A stretch of DNA of 32,221 nucleotides from Kineosporia sp. A_224 (GTDB lineage Bacteria; Actinomycetota; Actinomycetes; Actinomycetales; Kineosporiaceae): the NCBI RefSeq assembly GCF_002198655.1, contig NZ_MWLN01000227.1, forward strand, positions 1-32,221, written 5' to 3'. This document shows, in pieces, positions 15,637 through 25,028 of the stretch; position 1 is the first letter of the stretch, and each line of letters opens with the position of its first letter. Below the pieces are notes generated by a model. That model was not told where the DNA came from. It saw nothing but the letters and a program-made list of their open reading frames with translations, and made no database searches. A program made the translations under genes and the position numbers.

Positions 15637-16476
15637 TCAGCCCTGGGGCGGCGCGGCGGCGTCCACCGCGCCCCCGTAACGCCGGTCGCGCCGGGCGTAG
15701 TCGTCGACGGCCTGCCACAGCGTGCGGCGGTCGACGTCCGGCCACAGCACGTCCATGAAGACCAGCTCGGCGTAGGCCGACTGCCACAGCAGGAAGTTCG
15801 ACGTCCGCTGCTCCCCCGACGTCCGCAGGAACATGTCGACGTCGGGCATGTCGGGCTCGTCGAGGAACCGCGCGACGGTGCGCTCGTCGACCTTCTCGGG
15901 GTCGAGCCGGCCGGCGGCGGCCTCGCGGGCGATCGCCCGGGCGGCATCCGCGATCTCGGCCCGGCCGCCGTAGTTGACGCACATCGTCAGGGTGCAGACG
16001 GTGTTGTCCTTCGTGAGCTCCTCGGCCGCCTCGAGCTCGGCGACGACGCTGCGCCACAGCCGCGGGCGGCGTCCGGCCCAGCGCACCCGGACGCCCCAGG
16101 CGTGCATGTCGTCGCGACGGCGCCGGATGACGTCCCGGTTGAACCCCATGAGGAAGCGCACCTCGTCCGGCGAGCGCCGCCAGTTCTCGGTGGAGAAGGC
16201 GTACGCCGACACGTGCGTGACGCCGATCTCGATCGCCCCGGCGACGACGTCGAGCAGCGCCGCCTCCCCCGCCTCGTGGCCCTTCGTCCGCGGCAGTCCG
16301 CGCTGGTTGGCCCAGCGGCCGTTGCCGTCCATGACGATGGCGACGTGCTTCGGCACGAGCTCGGCCGGGACCGCCGGCGGCCGGGCACCGGAGGGGTGCG
16401 GCGGCGGCGGGACCGGCTCGGCCCGGACGGCGGACGCGGCACCGCGGGAGGTGCGGCGGCGGCTCGGCATCGGCAT
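15637..16476 (-). CDS. uppS: cis-Prenyl (isoprenyl) diphosphate synthase
   Basis: A 279-residue cytosolic UppS-family enzyme that condenses isopentenyl diphosphate onto an allylic diphosphate to make the polyprenyl lipid carrier for cell-wall synthesis. [17 protein letters not shown] (about 44-60) has the catalytic Asp and substrate loop; [17 protein letters not shown] and the C-terminal [21 protein letters not shown] are the other signature regions. About 40 Pro/Arg-rich residues precede the core. ATG 16476 or 16470 could start it; I use the first. It lies downstream of recO, as in many actinobacteria. Product chain length cannot be read from the sequence. Confidence 0.94.
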   Translation of the reverse strand: MPMPSRRRTSRGAASAVRAEPVPPPPHPSGARPPAVPAELVPKHVAIVMDGNGRWANQRGLPRTKGHEAGEAALLDVVAGAIEIGVTHVSAYAFSTENWRRSPDEVRFLMGFNRDVIRRRRDDMHAWGVRVRWAGRRPRLWRSVVAELEAAEELTKDNTVCTLTMCVNYGGRAEIADAARAIAREAAAGRLDPEKVDERTVARFLDEPDMPDVDMFLRTSGEQRTSNFLLWQSAYAELVFMDVLWPDVDRRTLWQAVDDYARRDRRYGGAVDAAAPPQG

Positions 16477-16509
16477 GCCGGACAGCCTGCCAGAGCCGCG
16501 CGGAGGGTT

Positions 16510-16543
16510 CGTGCAGGGACCGTGCAGGTGCCGGGAGCGTGCA
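16510..16543. repeat. Three CGTGCA repeats in the recO-uppS gap
   Basis: CGTGCA occurs at 16510-16515, 16521-16526 and 16538-16543, each followed by a purine-rich AGGN-type tail. They lie in the 78-bp gap between recO and uppS, so they would be in the message ahead of uppS. No structure or known binding protein is recognised. Confidence 0.4.
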
Positions 16544-16554
16544 AGGAGCGCGGG

Positions 16555-17340
16555 TCAGGGGGTCGCGGTCCGCGGGACGGCGGCGTACCGGGCGGCGTCC
16601 ACCGTCGTCGGCTCGCGCTCGACGAGCCGCAGCGACCGGACCTGCCGCTCGAGGTGCCACTGCAGGTAGGCGGCGGTGAGCCCGGACGCCTCCTTGCGCC
16701 GGCGCGGCTCGCTGGCGTCGGCGTGGCCCCAGTCCCCGGAGAGCAGCGCGGCGAGCAGCGTGAGGGTGTCCGGGTGCGGGGCGGCCGAGCCGGCCGGCCG
16801 GCACTGCGGGCACACGACGCCGCCCATGGCGACGGCGAACGCCCGGTGCGGACCGGGCGCGCCGCAGCGGGCGCAGTCGACGAAGTTCGGCGCCCACCCG
16901 GCGACGGACAGCGCCCGCAGGAGGAACGCGTCGAGCACGAGGCCGGGCTCGTGCCGGCCCTCGGCGAGGCTGCGCAGCCCGCCCGCGAGGAGCAGGTAGA
17001 GCTGGAGGGCCGGCTCGCCCTCGGTGTCCGCGAGCCGCTCGGCGGTCTCGAGCATCGCCGTCCCGGCGGTGTAGCGGCCGTAGTCGGTCGCGATCGCCGT
17101 CCCGTACGGGCCGATGGTCTCGGCCTGGGTGACGATGTCGAGCGAGCGGCCCTCGTAGAGCTGGACGTCGATGAGCATGAACGGCTCGACCCGCGCCCCG
17201 AGCCGGGACGACGTCTTCCGCACGCCCTTCGCGACGGCCCGGACCAGGCCCCGCCCCCGCGTCAGGAGCGTGACGATCCGGTCGGCCTCGCCCAGCTTCT
17301 GGCAGCGCAGGACGACGGCTTCGTCGCGGTAGACGGGCAC
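16555..17340 (-). CDS. recO: DNA repair protein RecO
   Basis: A 261-residue RecFOR-pathway mediator that helps load RecA onto SSB-coated DNA and anneals strands. The N-terminal OB fold begins [25 protein letters not shown]. The helical domain carries a zinc finger, CARC (156-159) and CPQC (177-180), as in Gram-positive RecO. The reading frame extends upstream, but GTG 17340 is the family start and has GACAAT 6 nt before it. uppS follows after 78 bp. A PAP2-type gene diverges from the same promoter region. Confidence 0.93.
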   Translation of the reverse strand: MPVYRDEAVVLRCQKLGEADRIVTLLTRGRGLVRAVAKGVRKTSSRLGARVEPFMLIDVQLYEGRSLDIVTQAETIGPYGTAIATDYGRYTAGTAMLETAERLADTEGEPALQLYLLLAGGLRSLAEGRHEPGLVLDAFLLRALSVAGWAPNFVDCARCGAPGPHRAFAVAMGGVVCPQCRPAGSAAPHPDTLTLLAALLSGDWGHADASEPRRRKEASGLTAAYLQWHLERQVRSLRLVEREPTTVDAARYAAVPRTATP

Positions 17341-17352
17341 GGCCCCATTGTC
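17341..17352 (-). promoter_or_regulatory. Leaderless -10 element of recO
   Basis: Minus-strand GACAAT (17352-17347), GGGGCC, GTG. This is nearly identical to the dus promoter-start junction at 2715-2701, with only one base different across the -10, spacer and start codon. Confidence 0.5.
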
Positions 17353-17438
17353 ACCCACCCGGGCGCCGCCGGGCCGTGGGACGCTCGGGGCATCGGTCCC
17401 GACACACGGAAAGCCACTACGCAGAGCAATTGTCTCGA

Positions 17439-17450
17439 TACATTCTGCTG
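17439..17450 (+). promoter_or_regulatory. Leaderless -10 element of the PAP2 gene
   Basis: TACATT (17439-17444) is followed by CTGCTG and ATG 17451. It lies in a local AT-rich pocket (about 17405-17455), which is conspicuous in this GC-rich window. Confidence 0.6.
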
Positions 17451-18539
17451 ATGAACTGGCCATGGCTGCGCATCGGGAGCGCCACGACCTGGGTGGTCGC
17501 GTTCGTCGTCTGGCTCTCGACGGCCGGCTTCACGACCGAGCGGTTCACCGTCGTGTTCTGGGTCATCACCGCGCTGGTCGCGTTCACCCTCGGGTCGCGT
17601 CCGTGGTGGCAGGCACCGCTCGACTGGATGCCGATCATCGTGTTCTTCCTCGCGTACGACTGGACGCGCGGCCACGCCGCCGTGCTCGGCCGGCCGGTGA
17701 TGTGGCTCTGGCCGCCGAAGATCGACGCGTGGATCGGCGGCGGCACGGTCCCCAGCGTCTGGCTGCAGGAGCGGTTCGCCGCCTCGAACGCGCACCTCCC
17801 GTGGTGGGAGACGATCGTCGCCACCACGTACCTGAGCCACTTCATCGCGCCGTTCGTCATCGGGGGCGTGCTCTGGGTGCGCCACCGCGAGCAGTTCGTC
17901 CGCTTCATGACCCGGCTCGCGCTGGTCTCCGCGATCGGGGTCGTCGCCTACATGCTCGTCCCCGCGGCGCCGCCGTGGGCCGCCGCGCGGTGCACGCACG
18001 CCGAGGTCGCCGACAACCCGAGGGCACCGGCCTGCCTCAGCGACCCGGTCCCCGAGCAGCCGGACCGCACGGTGCTGCCGGCCTTCGAGCGCCACGAGCC
18101 CGGGTACCGGCCGATGGTGCAGCGCATCTCGGCCCGGGGCTGGGCGAAGGTGCCGGGCATGGAGCGCACCCGCGGGTTCATCCAGACCGGCATCGACGGC
18201 TCGAACCTCGTCGCGGCGGTGCCGTCCCTGCACGGGGCCGGTGCGCTGCTCGTCGCGTGGTTCCTCTGGCCGTTCGCCCGGCGCCGCTGGCGGCCGCTGC
18301 TCGTGGCGTACCCGCTCGCGATGGCCTTCAGCCTCGTCTACGGCGGCGACCACTACGTCGTCGACATCGCCCTCGGCTGGGCGCTCGTCGCCTTCGTCAT
18401 GCTCACGGTCGGCCGCTTCGAGCACTTCCGCACCGCGCGCGCCGCAGCACCGGCCGCGGACACCGCAGATGCTCCCGACACGGTCGTCCTCGCCGGACGG
18501 ACGGCGTCCCCGGCCGCCAGGCACCTGGCATCCGGCTGA
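17451..18539 (+). CDS. PAP2-superfamily membrane phosphatase/phosphotransferase (Aur1/Ipt1-like)
   Basis: A 362-residue protein with about six transmembrane helices. The PAP2 catalytic motifs are in the C-terminal half: [10 protein letters not shown] (His 261, the SxxH motif) and [14 protein letters not shown] (His 301, Asp 305). The long insert with Cys 181 and Cys 195 between helices (about 172-250) is probably extracytoplasmic. The arrangement resembles inositol phosphotransferase-like (Aur1) proteins, which act on lipid phosphates or transfer polar heads in envelope lipid synthesis; the substrate is not determinable. ATG 17451 is chosen over an upstream in-frame start because TACATT lies 6 nt before it and the hydrophobic N-terminus begins there. 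It converges with the PadR-linked gene, with a 9-bp gap. Confidence 0.82.
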   Translation: MNWPWLRIGSATTWVVAFVVWLSTAGFTTERFTVVFWVITALVAFTLGSRPWWQAPLDWMPIIVFFLAYDWTRGHAAVLGRPVMWLWPPKIDAWIGGGTVPSVWLQERFAASNAHLPWWETIVATTYLSHFIAPFVIGGVLWVRHREQFVRFMTRLALVSAIGVVAYMLVPAAPPWAAARCTHAEVADNPRAPACLSDPVPEQPDRTVLPAFERHEPGYRPMVQRISARGWAKVPGMERTRGFIQTGIDGSNLVAAVPSLHGAGALLVAWFLWPFARRRWRPLLVAYPLAMAFSLVYGGDHYVVDIALGWALVAFVMLTVGRFEHFRTARAAAPAADTADAPDTVVLAGRTASPAARHLASG

Positions 18540-18548
18540 AGCCGGCCG

Positions 18549-19004
18549 TCACAACGGCGGCGGCAGCATGGCGTTCCCGCGCTCCTGCGTGACGGTGTAC
18601 TTCCCGCAGTGCCTGCACTCCGTGTAGGCGTCGCCTTCCTCGTTGCGCCGCTCGACGAAACGGTGCAGGAGCAGCCAGCAGGACAGGTGACGGCGGGCCC
18701 GCGGGACGACGGCCACGTCGACGACAGGTGCCGGCGCTCCGCGCAGGGCGCTGCGCAGGCGCAGCCCGTTCGCCGCGAGCGCGAACGCGTAGGCGATCTG
18801 CTCGCGACCGGTCATGCCGTGCATCTCGGCGAGGAACTCCAGCGCGTACCGCCGCCGCTGCGCTGCAGGCAGCTGGACGACGGCCAGCCGGACGCCGAGC
18901 TTCGCCAGGCGGGGCGGTGCGAGCCTGCGCCGCTCGGCCAGCGTCAGCGGACGCCCGGAGGAGCTGCGGTCCGGCCCCTGCGCCCCTCTGCCGCCGTCGG
19001 TCAC
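18549..19004 (-). CDS. PadR-coupled CxxC protein of unknown function
   Basis: A 151-residue protein with three parts: a polar N-terminus, a segment resembling the recurrent actinobacterial motif RRYALEFLAEMHGMTGREQ followed by IAYAFALAANGLRLRSAL, and a C-terminal TECRHCGKYTV CxxC site that looks like half of a zinc ribbon. Between them RRHLSCWLLLHRFVERRNEEGD may be a membrane-proximal or packing helix. The GTG start at 19004 overlaps the padR stop as GTGA, so the two are translationally coupled and likely act together. I know of PadR genes followed by proteins with a similar helical motif, but no function is established. Confidence 0.7.
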   Translation of the reverse strand: MTDGGRGAQGPDRSSSGRPLTLAERRRLAPPRLAKLGVRLAVVQLPAAQRRRYALEFLAEMHGMTGREQIAYAFALAANGLRLRSALRGAPAPVVDVAVVPRARRHLSCWLLLHRFVERRNEEGDAYTECRHCGKYTVTQERGNAMLPPPL

Positions 19005-19348
19005 GACGCGCTGCCCATCGCGGTGGAACCGCCGAGCGCCGTGGCGCTCCGCGACGGCAGCGGGCGCCGCGCCCGGGCGACGGCGGCCCGGGCCGCGACC
19101 ACGCCGTCCGGCGTGAGCCGGTAGTAGCGACGGGCCGGACGCCCGGCACGCACAGGGTCGACGTCCTCCCACGACGACGAGACCCAGCCCGCCGACTCGA
19201 GCCGGGCGAGGATCGGGTGCACCGTTCCGCTGGGCAGCCCCGCCTCGCGCCCGATCTCCAGCCCGTACCGCTCGAGCTCCGGCCCCGCGAGGAGCACCTC
19301 GAGCACGAGTCGGGTGGGCACGGTCATCCGGAACGGCCGCTCGGTCAT
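19001..19348 (-). CDS. PadR-family transcriptional regulator
   Basis: A 115-residue winged-helix repressor: LVLEVLLAGPELERYGLEIGREAGLPSGTVHPILARLESAGWV is the standard PadR DNA-binding domain, then RRYYRLTPDGVVAARAAV. The C-terminal dimerisation helix is short. It starts at ATG 19348 with TAGAGT 6 nt upstream, and a perfect 22-bp palindrome overlaps that promoter, so autorepression is very likely. Its coupled partner follows at 19004. The effector is unknown. Confidence 0.9.
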   Translation of the reverse strand: MTERPFRMTVPTRLVLEVLLAGPELERYGLEIGREAGLPSGTVHPILARLESAGWVSSSWEDVDPVRAGRPARRYYRLTPDGVVAARAAVARARRPLPSRSATALGGSTAMGSAS

Positions 19349-19384
19349 GGTCGTACTCTACCTAGCCCTAGGTAGAGCAAGCAA
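19349..19384 (-). promoter_or_regulatory. padR promoter with perfect palindromic operator
   Basis: Arms CTCTACCTAG (19356-19365) and CTAGGTAGAG (19368-19377) are fully complementary with a 2-bp centre. Minus-strand TTGCTT (19384-19379), an 18-nt spacer and TAGAGT (19360-19355) make the promoter, and the palindrome occupies the spacer and the -10. ACGACC then separates the -10 from the ATG by 6 nt. This is the geometry expected for steric autorepression. Confidence 0.8.
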
Positions 19385-19398
19385 TGTCCCGAACCGGC

Positions 19399-19464
19399 GA
19401 TGCTCACGGCCGGTACCGTTTCGCGGCCTTCTGGGCGCGCGGAACGGTACCTACCGTGAGCATC
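19399..19464. repeat. Long hairpin element, copy 2 of the dispersed family
   Basis: GATGCTCACGG (19399-19409) pairs with 19454-19464. After a 2x2 internal loop, GGTACCGTT (19412-19420) pairs with AACGGTACC (19443-19451), leaving a 22-nt loop. Read on the minus strand it contains GGTAGGTACCGTTCCG, 18 nt, AAACGGT, matching copy 1 at 22 of 23 positions. GCTCA and TGAGC flank both copies, but copy 1 has 6 more bases on each side. The element lies about 139 bp past the leuA stop and 21 bp upstream of the padR operator. Confidence 0.75.
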
Positions 19465-19567
19465 AGCAGCACCTGGGGGCGCGCCTCGTGGGCGCGCGCC
19501 ACCGGGACGCCGGCCCGGTGGGGACGGCGCCGCGAGGGTGGCGGGTGCGGTTCCGGGGTGTGACGGC

Positions 19568-19602
19568 GACGGGGATCGGACCGGTCGGACCGGTCGGCCC
19601 CG

Positions 19603-19604
<2 letters not shown>
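19568..19604 (-). terminator. Possible leuA terminator hairpin
   Basis: GACGGGG (19568-19574) pairs with CCCCGTC (19598-19604). The loop contains two tandem copies of the self-complementary GACCGGTC (19579-19586 and 19588-19595), which could fold further. It overlaps the leuA stop codon. Confidence 0.4.
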
Positions 19605-21447
<1,843 letters not shown>

Positions 21448-21459
<12 letters not shown>

Positions 21460-21495
21460 GCCGCGGCGGCGAAGGAGGAGGGACGCCACGCGCAC
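21448..21495 (-). CDS. leuL: leuA leader peptide
   Basis: A 15-codon frame, GTG to TAG, encoding MRVASLLLRRRGGAL with three consecutive Leu codons (CTC CTC CTT), then three Arg codons and a final Leu. It lies 93 bp upstream of leuA. A -10-like TACGGT is exactly 6 nt before the GTG, so the peptide would be translated from the very 5' end of the mRNA. Leader-peptide control of leuA is known or predicted in actinobacteria. The Leu run and the alternative RNA stems make this a strong candidate. A longer in-frame GTG start at 21510 is possible but would overlap the -10. Confidence 0.75.
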
Positions 21496-21507
21496 GGACA
21501 CACCGTA
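21496..21507 (-). promoter_or_regulatory. -10 element of the leuL-leuA transcript
   Basis: Minus-strand TACGGT (21507-21502), then GTGTCC, then the leader-peptide GTG. No good -35 is visible. It is back to back with the ridA promoter. Confidence 0.5.
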
Positions 21508-21519
21508 CACGGTCGGTGG

Positions 21520-21531
21520 CAGCATCGGCAC
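21520..21531 (+). promoter_or_regulatory. Leaderless -10 element of ridA-like gene
   Basis: CAGCAT (21520-21525), CGGCAC, ATG 21532. It matches the loose NANNNT -10 form, and no Shine-Dalgarno is present. It lies only 12 bp from the divergent leuL -10. Confidence 0.4.
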
Positions 21532-21978
21532 ATGCCACCAGTCACGCCACGAGTCACCCTGCACGGCGCGCCGGGCCTGTTCGACGGCGTCCCGTACGCC
21601 TACTCCGCGCACCGTTCCGAGCCCGGGACGCTGCTGTTCACCGCCGGTGCGTGCCCGATCGACGCCGCCGGCACGGTCGTCGCGCCGGGCGACGTCCGCG
21701 GCCAGACCGAGCAGGTCCTCGCGAACCTCGTCGTCGCCCTGGAGGCCGGCGGCGCGTCCTTCGCGGACGTCGTGCGCACCACGGTCTACGTCGCGACGAC
21801 GGACCGCGCCGACCTGCTCGCCGCCTGGGAGGTCTTCCACGCCTTCTGCGGCGGCTACCCCGCGCCGAGCACCCTGCTCGGGGTGACGGTGCTCGGCTGG
21901 CCGGGTCAGCTCGTCGAGATCGAGGCCGTCGCGGTGCTCGCCGACGATGGCGCGACACCGCCGGCTCCCGCAGACTGA
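21532..21978 (+). CDS. RidA/YjgF-family protein lacking the catalytic Arg
   Basis: A 148-residue protein with the RidA fold: YSAHRSEPGTLLFTAGACPIDAAGTVV, GDVRGQTEQVLANLVVALEAGGASFADVVRTTVYVATTDRADLLAAWEVF and VEIEAVAVL. Active RidA imine deaminases have an Arg in a PARSCVEV-like motif (E. coli Arg 105). The equivalent here is PAPSTLLGV, with Pro 112 at that position. The enamine/imine-deaminating activity is therefore doubtful and it probably belongs to another Rid subgroup. It ends 4 nt before the molybdopterin oxidoreductase start, so the two are co-transcribed. Confidence 0.82.
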   Translation: MPPVTPRVTLHGAPGLFDGVPYAYSAHRSEPGTLLFTAGACPIDAAGTVVAPGDVRGQTEQVLANLVVALEAGGASFADVVRTTVYVATTDRADLLAAWEVFHAFCGGYPAPSTLLGVTVLGWPGQLVEIEAVAVLADDGATPPAPAD

Positions 21979-21982
21979 CCGG

Positions 21983-24286
21983 ATGTCAGAGACGACGGCC
22001 CGGCCGGCAGCGCAGACGACGCGGACGACGACGCACCGCTACACCTGCCCCCTGTGCGAGGCGACCTGCGGCCTCCTCGTCGAGGTCGGGCACCCGGACG
22101 GCGCGGCGCCCCGCGTCGTCCAGGCCCGCGGCAACCCCGACGACGTGTTCAGCAAGGGCTTCGCCTGCCCGAAGGGGCTGGCCATCGGCGAGCTCCAGCA
22201 CGACCCGGACCGGCTGCGCGCCCCGCTCGTCGACGGCGAGGAGACGACGTGGGAGCACGCCTGGTCGGTGGTCGCGGAACGGCTCGGCCGCGTCGTCACC
22301 GAGCACGGCCGCGGCGCCCTCGGGCTGTACCTCGGCAACCCGAACGTCCACAACCTCGCCGGCCAGCTCTACGTCGGCGCGGTCGCGAAGGCCGCGGGCA
22401 CGCGCAACATCTTCAGCGCGTCGACGACCGACCAGATGCCCAAGCAGGTCGCGACGACGTACATGTTCGGCGACCCGCTCACCGTGCCGATCCCGGACGT
22501 CGACCGCACCGACCTGCTCGTCGTCCTCGGCGCCGACCCGCTCACCTCGAACGGCTCTCTGTGGACCGCCCCCGACATGCCCGGCCGGCTGCGCGCGCTG
22601 CGCAAGCGCGGCGGCCGGCTCGTCGTCGTCGACCCGCGGACGTCGCGCACCGCGAAGGCCGCCGACACCCACCTCGCGATCCGGCCCGGCACCGACGTGT
22701 TCCTGCTCGCGGCCGTCGCGCACGTCCTGCTCGCGGAGGGGCTGGCGGACGTCGGCCCGCACGTCGGCGCCCACCTCGAGGGCCTCGACGCGCTCCCCGA
22801 GGTGCTCGCCCCCTTCACCCCGGACGCCGTCGCACCGGTCGTCGGCATCCCCGCCGAGGCCGTCACGACGCTCGCCCGCGACCTCGCCGCCGCGCGGTCC
22901 GCCGCCGTCTACGGCCGGATCGGGACGACGACCGTCCGGTTCGGGACGCTCACCTCGTGGCTCGTCGACGTCGTGAACACCCTGACCGGCAACCTCGACG
23001 CCCCCGGCGGCGTGATGTTCCCGCTCGCCGCCGCCGGGCAGCGCAACTCCTCGCCGACGTCCCGGGCCCGCAGTCCCCGCTTCGGCCGCTGGACGAGCGC
23101 GGAGCGCGGCCTGCCCGAGGTGCTCGGCGAGCTGCCGACCGCGGCGCTCGCCGAGGAGATCCTCGGCGGCCACGTCCGCGGGCTCGTGACGGTCGCCGGC
23201 AACCCGGCGCTGTCCGCACCGGACGGCGGGCGGCTCGGCAAGGCCCTCGACGGCCTCGACGTTCTGATCTGCGTCGACCTCTACCGCACCGAGACGGCGG
23301 CCCGCGCCGACGTCGTCCTGCCCGTCCCCGGGCCGCTCGCCCGGCCGCACTACGACCTCACGTTCAACCAGTTCGCCTGCCGGAACACCGCGCACTTCTC
23401 CCCCGCCGTGCTGCCCGCCGAGGGCGACGTCGAGCCGGAGTGGCGCACGCTCTGCCGGCTCGCCGGGGTGCTGCAGACCCTTGCCCCGCAGGTCGACCCG
23501 GACGCCGTCGACGCTCTCGTCGTCTCGGCGCTGCTCGGCCAGCACGTCGCCGCCGAGGGCTCACCGGTGCACGGGCGCGACGTCGCCGACCTCGTCGCAC
23601 AGGTGTCGACGGCCGCCGACGGCACGCCGCGCACCGGTGACGTCCGGATGCTCGACGCGTTGCTGCGGCTCGGCCCGTACGGCGACGGCTTCGGCGCGCG
23701 CCCGGACGGGCTCACCCTCGACCGGCTCGCCGCCGCCCCGGACGGCCTCGACCTCGGCCCGCTCGAGCCGCGGCTGCCCGAGGTGCTCCGGACGCCGTCC
23801 GGCCGGGTCGAGCTCGCGCCGGCGCCGGTCGTCGCGGACGTCGCCCGGCTGCGCACCGCGCTCGACGAGGCCCGGGCCGCGGTCGCCGACGGAGGCCTCG
23901 TGCTCGTCGGGCGCCGGCACCTGCGCTCGAACAACTCGTGGGCGCACAACCTGCCCTCGCTCGTCACCGGCTCGAACACGTGCACCCTGCACATCCACCC
24001 CGACGACGCGGCGGCCCGCGGCATCGTCGACGGCGCGCCGGTCGCAGTGACGTCGTCCGCCGGGAGCGTCGAGACCGTCGCCGAGGTGACCGACCGGATC
24101 CGCGCGGGCGTCGTGTCGCTCCCGCACGGCTGGGGGCACGCGGTCGACGGCGCCGGGCTGTCGGTGGCGCGGACGGCGGACGGCGACGGCGGCGCGAACG
24201 TCAACGTACTCGTGCCGCCGGAGGTCGACCCGCTCTCCGGGACGGCCGTCCTCAACGGGTACGCGGTGGAGGTCGCGGCCGTCTGA
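21983..24286 (+). CDS. Molybdopterin-dependent oxidoreductase with N-terminal [4Fe-4S] site
   Basis: A 767-residue DMSO-reductase superfamily enzyme. The N-terminal cluster ligands are CPLCEATC (22-29) and ACPKG (Cys 62). Later blocks include SASTTDQMPKQVATTYMFGD, LVVLGADPLTSNGSLW, VVVDPRTSRTAKAADTHLAIRPGTD and a C-terminal RRHLRSNNSWAHNLPSLVTG plus NVLVPPEVDPLSGTAVLNGYAVEV, typical of molybdopterin-guanine dinucleotide binding. There is no Tat signal, so it is cytoplasmic. Related BisC/FdhF-like proteins with a DQMPKQV block are common in actinobacteria but I know of no defined substrate. ATG 21983 is used; an in-frame start at 21947 would overlap ridA. No cofactor-synthesis or electron-transfer subunit is adjacent. 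Confidence 0.88.
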   Translation: MSETTARPAAQTTRTTTHRYTCPLCEATCGLLVEVGHPDGAAPRVVQARGNPDDVFSKGFACPKGLAIGELQHDPDRLRAPLVDGEETTWEHAWSVVAERLGRVVTEHGRGALGLYLGNPNVHNLAGQLYVGAVAKAAGTRNIFSASTTDQMPKQVATTYMFGDPLTVPIPDVDRTDLLVVLGADPLTSNGSLWTAPDMPGRLRALRKRGGRLVVVDPRTSRTAKAADTHLAIRPGTDVFLLAAVAHVLLAEGLADVGPHVGAHLEGLDALPEVLAPFTPDAVAPVVGIPAEAVTTLARDLAAARSAAVYGRIGTTTVRFGTLTSWLVDVVNTLTGNLDAPGGVMFPLAAAGQRNSSPTSRARSPRFGRWTSAERGLPEVLGELPTAALAEEILGGHVRGLVTVAGNPALSAPDGGRLGKALDGLDVLICVDLYRTETAARADVVLPVPGPLARPHYDLTFNQFACRNTAHFSPAVLPAEGDVEPEWRTLCRLAGVLQTLAPQVDPDAVDALVVSALLGQHVAAEGSPVHGRDVADLVAQVSTAADGTPRTGDVRMLDALLRLGPYGDGFGARPDGLTLDRLAAAPDGLDLGPLEPRLPEVLRTPSGRVELAPAPVVADVARLRTALDEARAAVADGGLVLVGRRHLRSNNSWAHNLPSLVTGSNTCTLHIHPDDAAARGIVDGAPVAVTSSAGSVETVAEVTDRIRAGVVSLPHGWGHAVDGAGLSVARTADGDGGANVNVLVPPEVDPLSGTAVLNGYAVEVAAV

Positions 24287-24302
24287 CGGGGACGCGCAGT
24301 AC

Positions 24303-24321
24303 GGTCGATGCTGCATCGACC
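24303..24321. promoter_or_regulatory. Perfect inverted repeat before the pentapeptide gene
   Basis: GGTCGATG (24303-24310), CTG, CATCGACC (24314-24321). It lies in the 60-bp gap after the molybdopterin oxidoreductase. It could be an operator or a short hairpin separating the two genes; no T-run follows. Confidence 0.4.
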
Positions 24322-24346
24322 AGCCGACCCGAGGAGCGCCGTCCGC

Positions 24347-24934
24347 ATGCTCGACCGCGACGAGGCACCGGACCGTGACTGGTACGGCGCGGACCTGTCC
24401 GGTGAGGCGTTCGACGCCCTCGCGTTCCTCGAGACCGACCTCACCGACGCCCGGGCGACCGCGGCGTCGTTCACCGACTGCCTGTTCCGCGGCGTCCGGT
24501 TCAACGCCTCCGCCTGGACCGGCAGCGCCTTCACGAACTGCACGTTCGTCCGGTGCCGGTTCTTCTCCTCGACCTTCACCGGCTGCAAGCTCGTCGGCAG
24601 CCGGTTCGAGCGGTGCGCCTTCGACCACCTCACGGTCGACGGCGGCGACTGGTCGTTCACCGGGCTCGCGGCCGCCGACCTGCGGACGGCGCGGCTGTCC
24701 GGCGTCCGGATGCGCGAGAGCGACCTGACGAAGGTGCGTGGCAAGGGCATGACGCTGAGCCACTGCGACCTCGACGCCGCGCTGCTCACCGGCGCGGACC
24801 TGTCGGCGGCGGACCTGCGCGGCAGCCTCATGACGACCCTCGACCCGCGCGAGACCGACCTGCGGGGTGCCCAGGTGACGGTCGACCAGGCGCTCGCGAT
24901 CGCCACCGCGCTCGGGGTGCAGATCACGGGCTGA
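24347..24934 (+). CDS. Pentapeptide-repeat protein
   Basis: A 195-residue protein made of A(D/N)LXX-type five-residue repeats: GADLSGEAFDALAFLETDLTDA at the start, a Cys/Phe-rich run (FTDCLFRGVRF, SAFTNCTFVRCRFFSSTFTGCKL) and later AADLRTARLSGVRMRESDLTKV and GADLSAADLRGSLM. It should fold as a right-handed quadrilateral beta helix. Qnr and MfpA proteins of this fold mimic DNA and protect gyrase from quinolones; the Phe and Leu core and the gap near GLAAADL are of that general type, but such resemblance is not proof. The preferred ATG is 24347, with GAGGAG upstream; ATG 24308 is also in frame but would overlap an inverted repeat. Confidence 0.82.
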   Translation: MLDRDEAPDRDWYGADLSGEAFDALAFLETDLTDARATAASFTDCLFRGVRFNASAWTGSAFTNCTFVRCRFFSSTFTGCKLVGSRFERCAFDHLTVDGGDWSFTGLAAADLRTARLSGVRMRESDLTKVRGKGMTLSHCDLDAALLTGADLSAADLRGSLMTTLDPRETDLRGAQVTVDQALAIATALGVQITG

Positions 24935-25028
24935 CAGGGGTGACGGCAGGCCCGCGATCGGACAGGATGCGTCCGGGCGCCGAGGGTGCTGCCCCGGTCG
25001 CGTGTACTCGTCACACCCCGGAGGTCGC

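Noticed and set aside
21971-21985. CAGACT six nt before the molybdoenzyme ATG, looking like another leaderless promoter
   Set aside because: It lies in the end of the ridA-like gene and the genes are 4 nt apart, so operon translation is simpler; the hexamer fits only the loose consensus.
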